A stretch of 64,000 nucleotides of DNA from Rhizobium sp. P40RR-XXII (lineage in GTDB: Bacteria > Pseudomonadota > Alphaproteobacteria > Rhizobiales > Rhizobiaceae): contig NZ_JABAII010000004.1 of the NCBI RefSeq assembly GCF_012641405.1, forward strand, positions 434,001-498,000, given 5' to 3'. A program made the position numbers and the translations under genes. Below are positions 56,931-64,000 of this stretch, piece by piece. Below the pieces are notes generated by a model. The model had not been told where the DNA came from. It was given only the letters and a program-made list of their open reading frames with translations, and made no database searches. The first letter of the stretch is position 1; the number at the start of each line of letters is the position of its first letter.

Positions 56931-57802
56931 GCAGCGGGCAGGGGCCGACCGTTTCCGGACTCCTGCAGGAGGTGCGTGCCCGCTTTGCGGAGGCCGATCT
57001 CGATGATCCCGCCACGGAAGCGCGCATCCTTGTCGGCGGCCTTCTTCATCTTGCCGCCACTGAACTGGTGACGCGCGGCTCCGAGGCCATACCTGCGAAG
57101 GATGCGGCGGCGGTGCGGGCGGCGATTGCCCGCCGGCTCAACCACGAGCCGGTCCATCGAATTCTTGGGGAACGGGAATTCTATGGCCTCTCCCTGCGGC
57201 TCTCGGCGGCAACGCTCGAACCGCGGCCCGATACCGAAATTCTCGTCGATACGATGCTGCCATATGTGCGGCGTCTTGAATTCAAGGTCGGCAATGTCCA
57301 TATATTGGATATCGGAACGGGGACGGGAGCCATCTGTCTGGCTCTGCTTCACGAATGCCCCAAAGCGACGGGTGTTGGTTCCGATATTTCCAGCGAGGCG
57401 CTGGAAACCGCTCGCGGGAACGCTGAGCAGAATGGCCTGGCGGCGCGGTTTGAAACCGTGCATGGAAGCTGGTTTGACGCCATCCACGAATGTTTTCACG
57501 TGATTGTCTCAAATCCGCCCTATATTGCGTCCAGTGTCATTTCCACTCTCGCTCCAGAAGTAAAGGATTTCGATCCTCCTGCGGCCCTTGACGGGGGCCT
57601 TGATGGGCTGGATGCATATAGGGCGATCGCAAAGGATGCGGCGCGGTTTCTACTCCCGGATGGCATGATTGGGGTAGAGATCGGTTACGATCAGCGTGAA
57701 ACGGTGACTTCAATTTTTGAAGGAGCAGGATTTTCCCTTGTCGAAGCGGCTCGTGACTACGGCCAGAACGACCGGGTTCTTGTGTTTGAATTTCAACATT
57801 AA
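56927..57802 (+). CDS. prmC: Release factor glutamine methyltransferase
   Basis: A 291-residue SAM-dependent enzyme that methylates the GGQ glutamine of RF1 and RF2. Motif I is [20 protein letters not shown], and the catalytic NPPY is in [14 protein letters not shown]. The N-terminal helical domain includes [20 protein letters not shown]. It is coupled to prfA by ATGA, the standard arrangement. Confidence 0.95.
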   Translation: MSSGQGPTVSGLLQEVRARFAEADLDDPATEARILVGGLLHLAATELVTRGSEAIPAKDAAAVRAAIARRLNHEPVHRILGEREFYGLSLRLSAATLEPRPDTEILVDTMLPYVRRLEFKVGNVHILDIGTGTGAICLALLHECPKATGVGSDISSEALETARGNAEQNGLAARFETVHGSWFDAIHECFHVIVSNPPYIASSVISTLAPEVKDFDPPAALDGGLDGLDAYRAIAKDAARFLLPDGMIGVEIGYDQRETVTSIFEGAGFSLVEAARDYGQNDRVLVFEFQH

Positions 57803-58150
57803 CGCAACGTTTTGCAGCGGATTTGTGGAACCGCTATTGCTATCGCAAAGAAAAAGCTTGGATTTCCTGAGGAAGCAATATAGGTTGCGCTCACGCGTTG
57901 GGCGGCTGGGAATAAGCGAGACGATTCGCTTATCTTGGACAGCCTCGGGGATCCGCTCTTTGGTAAGAGTGTCAAAGGTTGAAGATAACCCAATGCGTGA
58001 TCAGTTTAATCTGACGTAGTCGAGCGGCAGACCGGCGCTAAAGCGCAGTTTGCTTGCGGCACGCAGGCCCTGGTTCGGGAATGTCCGAACCGCGGCGGCA
58101 GGTGTCGTGTATGATTTTATCCCAACGAAGAGAATTCAGGTGAAGGATCT
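57803..58150. other. Intergenic region between prmC and the DUF4167 gene
   Basis: About 350 bases with two hairpins and no gene. ATAAGCGA-GACGAT-TCGCTTAT at 57912-57933 may be a weak terminator of prfA-prmC or an operator, as no T-run follows. GGTTCGG-GAATGT-CCGAACC is at 58072-58091, about 60 bases before the next gene. A 100-codon open frame crossing the prmC end (57717-58019) is not credible. Confidence 0.5.
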
Positions 58151-58846
58151 ATGAGGCCAGGACAGCAGAACAAGCGCGGTCGGGGGCGTGGTAACAACAA
58201 CAACGGTGGCGGCGGAAATAACAACAACAATTTCAACCGCAAGGGCTCGAACCCGCTGACCAGAACTTACGACAGCTCCGGTCCCGATGTGAAGATCCGC
58301 GGAACCGCACAGCATATCGCCGAGAAATACTCGGCCTTGGCTCGCGATGCCCAGAGCTCCGGCGACCGCGTTATGGCTGAAAACTACCTGCAGCATGCCG
58401 AACACTACAATCGGATCATTGCCAGCGCCCAGGCGCAGATGCAGGAGCGCTATCAGCGCGACGATCAGCACAATTACAATGACCGCGATGCAGCCGACCG
58501 TGACATCGATGATATCGATGCAAACGAGATCGATGACCAGCCGCAGATGGCGCCGCCTCCGGCTCGTCAGCACCAGGCTGCTCCGGCTGCCGCAGCTCCG
58601 GCTCCCGAGCCGGAAGCCATCAACGGCACTGGTCCGCAGCCGGTAATCGAAGGCATCCCGGCCGAAGTGGCGATCGAGGAGGAAACTCCGGCGGTGGCCG
58701 CCACCGAGCGCCAGCCGCGCCGCCGCAGTACGGGCGGCAATCGTCCGCGCCGCCAGCCGCGCCGCGGTGCTGCAGCCGAGGGCGATGACCAGGGTGAAGC
58801 CGGGTCGGGCGAAGCTCCGGCTATGGCGGATGCTACCTCGGAATAA
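58151..58846 (+). CDS. DUF4167 family RGG/Asn-rich protein
   Basis: A 231-residue protein with an Arg/Gly/Asn-rich low-complexity N-terminus (QNKRGRGRGNNNNGGGGN and more), then a folded part PLTRTYDSSGPDVKIRGTA and EKYSALARDAQSSGDRVMAE with AENYLQHAEHYNRIIA that defines DUF4167. The remaining half is disordered and rich in Ala, Pro and Arg. The family is restricted to Alphaproteobacteria and its role is unknown; the N-terminus suggests RNA binding. It is followed by a clean terminator. Confidence 0.85.
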   Translation: MRPGQQNKRGRGRGNNNNGGGGNNNNNFNRKGSNPLTRTYDSSGPDVKIRGTAQHIAEKYSALARDAQSSGDRVMAENYLQHAEHYNRIIASAQAQMQERYQRDDQHNYNDRDAADRDIDDIDANEIDDQPQMAPPPARQHQAAPAAAAPAPEPEAINGTGPQPVIEGIPAEVAIEEETPAVAATERQPRRRSTGGNRPRRQPRRGAAAEGDDQGEAGSGEAPAMADATSE

Positions 58847-58882
58847 GTCGCTCCCTGGAGCGAACTAGATGAATGAAGCGGG

Positions 58883-58909
58883 AATGGCGGCGGAAGCCGC
58901 CATTTCCTT
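58883..58909 (+). terminator. Intrinsic terminator after the DUF4167 gene
   Basis: AATGGCGGC (58883-58891), loop GGAA, GCCGCCATT (58896-58904), then TCCTTTT. A strong stem with a T-rich tail 37 bases past the stop. Confidence 0.85.
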
Positions 58910-59006
58910 TTGTACGGGCGGAGAGCTCTCTTTCGGGGGCGATCGGCGCTTCTTCAATTGCAGAAGCGTATGGAACAACTCCGGGCGGTTTTTCCATTCC
59001 GCGACC

Positions 59007-59035
59007 CTTTAAACTCTTCAAATATCCTCCCATAT
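59007..59035 (+). promoter_or_regulatory. Possible RpoH-type promoter of clpB
   Basis: CTTTAA (59007-59012) and CCCATAT (59029-59035) are 16 bases apart. This resembles the alphaproteobacterial sigma-32 pattern CTTGAA-N16/17-CCTATAT, with one departure in the -35 box. clpB is a classic heat-shock gene. The implied transcript has a leader of about 110 bases. Confidence 0.4.
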
Positions 59036-59156
59036 TCTCCTCAGTTGCCTTGCCGCAAATCTCAATGGCGGAAAGGCGGGGCCCGCCTCTTAAGGGGGCT
59101 CAATCTCAATCATCGGTCTGCGCCGGTCAGGGCAGAGCGATTCATGGAGGTCTCAT

Positions 59157-61757
<2,601 letters not shown>

Positions 61758-61783
61758 GCGGCACTGGTTGAAGAAAAATGCAG

Positions 61784-61809
61784 ATGGCGGTCTTCGGGCC
61801 GCCATTTTG
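61784..61809. terminator. Intrinsic terminator between clpB and the M23 gene
   Basis: ATGGCGG (61784-61790) pairs with CCGCCAT (61799-61805) around TCTTCGGG, with TTTT after it on the plus strand. On the minus strand a T-run follows five bases later, so it may also end the M23 gene transcript. Confidence 0.8.
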
Positions 61810-61850
61810 CTATCGGCCCCAACCGCAAATGGGAGAGGGTAGCCGCTCGG

Positions 61851-63791
61851 TTACTTGCTGGCGATCTGCTTCGACTTGTCGTCGCTGAGCAGCGTATCGA
61901 TGCGCTTGCGTTCTTCCTGGAATTTGGCGAGCGCATCGCCTTCCAGCGACTTGCCGCCGGGCAGGCGAATGCGCAGCGGATCGACCTTCGTGCCGTTGAC
62001 GATCAGCTCGTAGTGGAGGTGAGGCCCGGTCGCGAGACCCGTCGAGCCGATAAAGCCGATCACCTGGCCCTGCACCACTTTCGCGCCCGGCACGATACCC
62101 TTGGCGATGGCGCTCTGGTGATTGTAGGAGGAGACGTAGCCATTCGCATGGCGAATAAGGGTCTGATTGCCGAAGCCGCTGGAATCCCAGCTCGCCTTTT
62201 CGACGACGCCGTTGCCGGCCGCGATGATCGGCGTGCCGCGGGGTGCGGCCCAATCGACACCGGTATGCATGCGCGCGAAGCCGAGGATCGGGTGGCGGCG
62301 CATGCCGAAGCCTGATTTGAAGACACCTGTCGGAACGGGGTTGCGCAGCAGGAATTGCCGGATGCTCTTGCCGTTTTCGTCGAAATAGTCGATCGAATGA
62401 TCGGCCGGATCCTCGAAGCGATAGAAGCGCGTGACCGTATCGCCGAACTTGGCATTGACATAGAGCAGCTCGGAATCGGCCGTCGCCTGCCCCTTGTCGT
62501 CGGTGACCGAGAAGAAGGCTTCCAGGGAATCCGTCGGCTTCAGCTGTGCCTGGAAATCGACATTGCTGGCAAGCAGCTTGACGACCTGCGCCACCATCTC
62601 CTTGGTCATGCCGTAGGAGAGGGCCGCGCGATAGATGCCGTCGTAGACGCTCGGCAGATCGCGTCCGGCTGTGAGCGTGGGCGCATCATTGTCGAAAGCG
62701 GTGGCGATGGCATCCAGCATCGGCGGCGCGCTGCCGGCGACGAATTCGCCACGATCGTTCTGGGCGATGGTGAGAAGATGTTTCGTGCCGCGATAGAGGC
62801 TGGCGCGGATGATCTTGGCCTGCTCACCCTTCTGAAGGATGCCGATGCGCAATACGTCGCCCGTGGAAACATTGGCCGAGCCGAAGAGCGGCTGGATCTT
62901 TGCCGTGATGTCGTCCGCGTCGGCCTTGAGGTAGCCGGCATTGGTCAGCGCCGTGGCGATCGGCATATTTTCGCGAACCGGTATGATATCGTCGGCGAAT
63001 TCTTCCGTCTGCGCGGTGACCGCTTCCGGCGCCGAGACGGACATGTTTTCCTCGACGATGCGCGCGGCAAGACCCGCCGTCAGATCGACATCGGAATCGT
63101 CATTGGCGAAACGGCGAGGGTCGACATAATAGAGTGCTGAAAGCTGGGTATTGCCATCGGCCAGAACCGAGCCGTTGGAGCGGACATTCTCCTCCACCTC
63201 TTCAAGCGACATGGAACCGGCGAGCTGGAAGGGAATATCCTTGGCGGGAAAGGGCACCGTCTTCAGGCTGACCTCGGATTCCACGTCCGATCCGTAGATG
63301 GCGCCGGTCTTGTTGGCCGGCGGCGGTATGTTCTCATCGGCGGCAAAGATCGCCAGCGGATCGAAGGGCGGGTAGTTTTCGCTGGCGATGCGGTTGGTGG
63401 CGAGCGCGATCTTCACATGGGCGAAGGGTTGGCGACGCACTACCTCCTTGTCGCCGTCGCGCACGACCGTCGATACTTCGAGAATGTTGCGGTCGGACGG
63501 CTTCGAGGCGATCGCGGTGGAAATCAGGCGGGCGCCGCGGATGACCTGATCGTCGGAAGCGTCGTGGCTGTCCGTTGTCGCATAGGCTTCCGCCGGAATG
63601 GCCAGCTGCTGACGGCCGTCAAGTGCGGCAAACAGCGCGACGCCCATCAGGATGCTTGAGGTGAGGCCCGTCAGGAAGGTGCCGGAAAGCCATCGCAGCG
63701 AGACTTCGCGCCGGTCCGGCGCCCGCCTGCCATCGGCCAGGATTGGCGGCTCGTTACCGAGCGATCGGAGCATCATCTTGTCCGTCATCAT
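61851..63791 (-). CDS. M23-family (LytM) peptidoglycan endopeptidase
   Basis: A 646-residue protein with a short cytoplasmic N-terminus, one span at about residues 36-56, a long periplasmic region of about 400 residues, and a C-terminal M23 domain. The zinc ligands appear in RMHTGVDWAAPRGTPIIAAG (HxxxD) and GPHLHYELIVNGT (HxH). The intact motif suggests active cleavage of cell-wall cross-links rather than a degenerate LytM regulator. It is unusually long for the family; relatives in rhizobia are similar. The ATG pair at 63791/63788 leaves a small uncertainty in the start. Confidence 0.9.
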   Translation of the reverse strand: MMTDKMMLRSLGNEPPILADGRRAPDRREVSLRWLSGTFLTGLTSSILMGVALFAALDGRQQLAIPAEAYATTDSHDASDDQVIRGARLISTAIASKPSDRNILEVSTVVRDGDKEVVRRQPFAHVKIALATNRIASENYPPFDPLAIFAADENIPPPANKTGAIYGSDVESEVSLKTVPFPAKDIPFQLAGSMSLEEVEENVRSNGSVLADGNTQLSALYYVDPRRFANDDSDVDLTAGLAARIVEENMSVSAPEAVTAQTEEFADDIIPVRENMPIATALTNAGYLKADADDITAKIQPLFGSANVSTGDVLRIGILQKGEQAKIIRASLYRGTKHLLTIAQNDRGEFVAGSAPPMLDAIATAFDNDAPTLTAGRDLPSVYDGIYRAALSYGMTKEMVAQVVKLLASNVDFQAQLKPTDSLEAFFSVTDDKGQATADSELLYVNAKFGDTVTRFYRFEDPADHSIDYFDENGKSIRQFLLRNPVPTGVFKSGFGMRRHPILGFARMHTGVDWAAPRGTPIIAAGNGVVEKASWDSSGFGNQTLIRHANGYVSSYNHQSAIAKGIVPGAKVVQGQVIGFIGSTGLATGPHLHYELIVNGTKVDPLRIRLPGGKSLEGDALAKFQEERKRIDTLLSDDKSKQIASK

Positions 63792-64000
63792 GCCAATCGA
63801 GATCCGCTTCCTTTATGCGAGCCGCAGGCTTGGGGGCGAAGATGTGCATATTTATGACAGGAGTGTCAAATCGAGCGGCCGTTTTTCGCAGCGCTCGGGA
63901 CCCTGTTTCCCTATAAAATACCAGGGGCGCCGGCCCGGTCCGATGCGCAAAGCTGCCGGTTCATAGCCTGTTTCGTGATTTCGGCACCGGACCTTGCGCT
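63792..64000. other. Region upstream of the M23 gene, to the window edge
   Basis: 209 bases before the M23 gene with no gene recognised. It includes the inverted repeat TGACA-GGAG-TGTCA (63855-63868), a possible operator. Any divergent gene would start beyond the window. Confidence 0.45.

Larger units (their letters stand above)
58847..59156. other. Intergenic region before clpB
   Basis: 310 bases that hold the DUF4167 terminator (58883-58909) and a possible heat-shock promoter (59007-59035). Nothing else was recognised; the open frames here are not protein-like. Confidence 0.55.

Overview
The window is a stretch of alphaproteobacterial chromosome that reads as Rhizobiaceae, most likely Rhizobium. 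This rests on high GC, gene families typical of the order (a TIGR02302-type membrane protein, DUF4167, DUF1178, DUF2125, EI-Ntr beside aspartate kinase, a small Flp pilin) and the palindromic intergenic repeats common in rhizobial genomes. Functions were assigned by recognising protein motifs; no database search was possible. The content is mainly housekeeping. I see no phage, insertion sequence, CRISPR array, toxin-antitoxin pair or defence island.

Layout, 1-13.7 kb: a truncated gloB and a divergent methyltransferase, then hisC-tyrC (histidine and tyrosine synthesis) with a GNAT gene. A DUF2125 gene diverges from a ChaC-like cyclotransferase. A minus-strand cell-envelope group follows, ftsE-ftsX-ydcF-like-plsC. 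Next come an unknown membrane protein, hpt, a single-domain response regulator, and a 932-residue glutamine-rich membrane protein. 13.7-27 kb: lysA, an LptM-like lipoprotein gene and argH (minus), flanked by intergenic repeats; tlpA; the electron-transfer set etfB-etfA-3-hydroxyacyl-CoA dehydrogenase; a cobalamin adenosyltransferase with a HIG1 protein; an SDR, a BrkB-like protein, gluQ, an AlkA-like glycosylase, an HNH protein, and yqaA-dsbB.

27.3-28.6 kb is the least ordinary part. It is a visibly AT-richer stretch on the 3' side of a tRNA-Leu(CAA). It holds a lipoprotein gene broken by a frameshift and a degenerate reading frame. 28.7-38.4 kb is accessory metabolism: an MFS transporter with a divergent TetR regulator, a methyltransferase, an aldo/keto reductase, an acyl-CoA synthetase, a CelD-type acetyltransferase coupled to a polysaccharide flippase, and a glutathione S-transferase.

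38.5-64 kb returns to core functions: secA, a periplasmic parvulin, argJ-GNAT-mutT, a Flp pilin, a BioC-like methyltransferase, comF (interrupted by one in-frame amber codon), grxC-nitrilase-DUF1178-DUF3291 in a tightly coupled run, ubiG, lysC-ptsP, prfA-prmC, DUF4167, clpB and a large M23 endopeptidase.

The best leads are the two broken genes (comF and the lipoprotein gene), a minus-strand terminator with no gene in front of it near 33.0 kb, a 23-codon reading frame with a strong ribosome site at 51.2 kb, clustered palindromes in the MFS/TetR divergent promoter, and several families of mobile-looking intergenic palindromes. None of these amounts to a clear new system.
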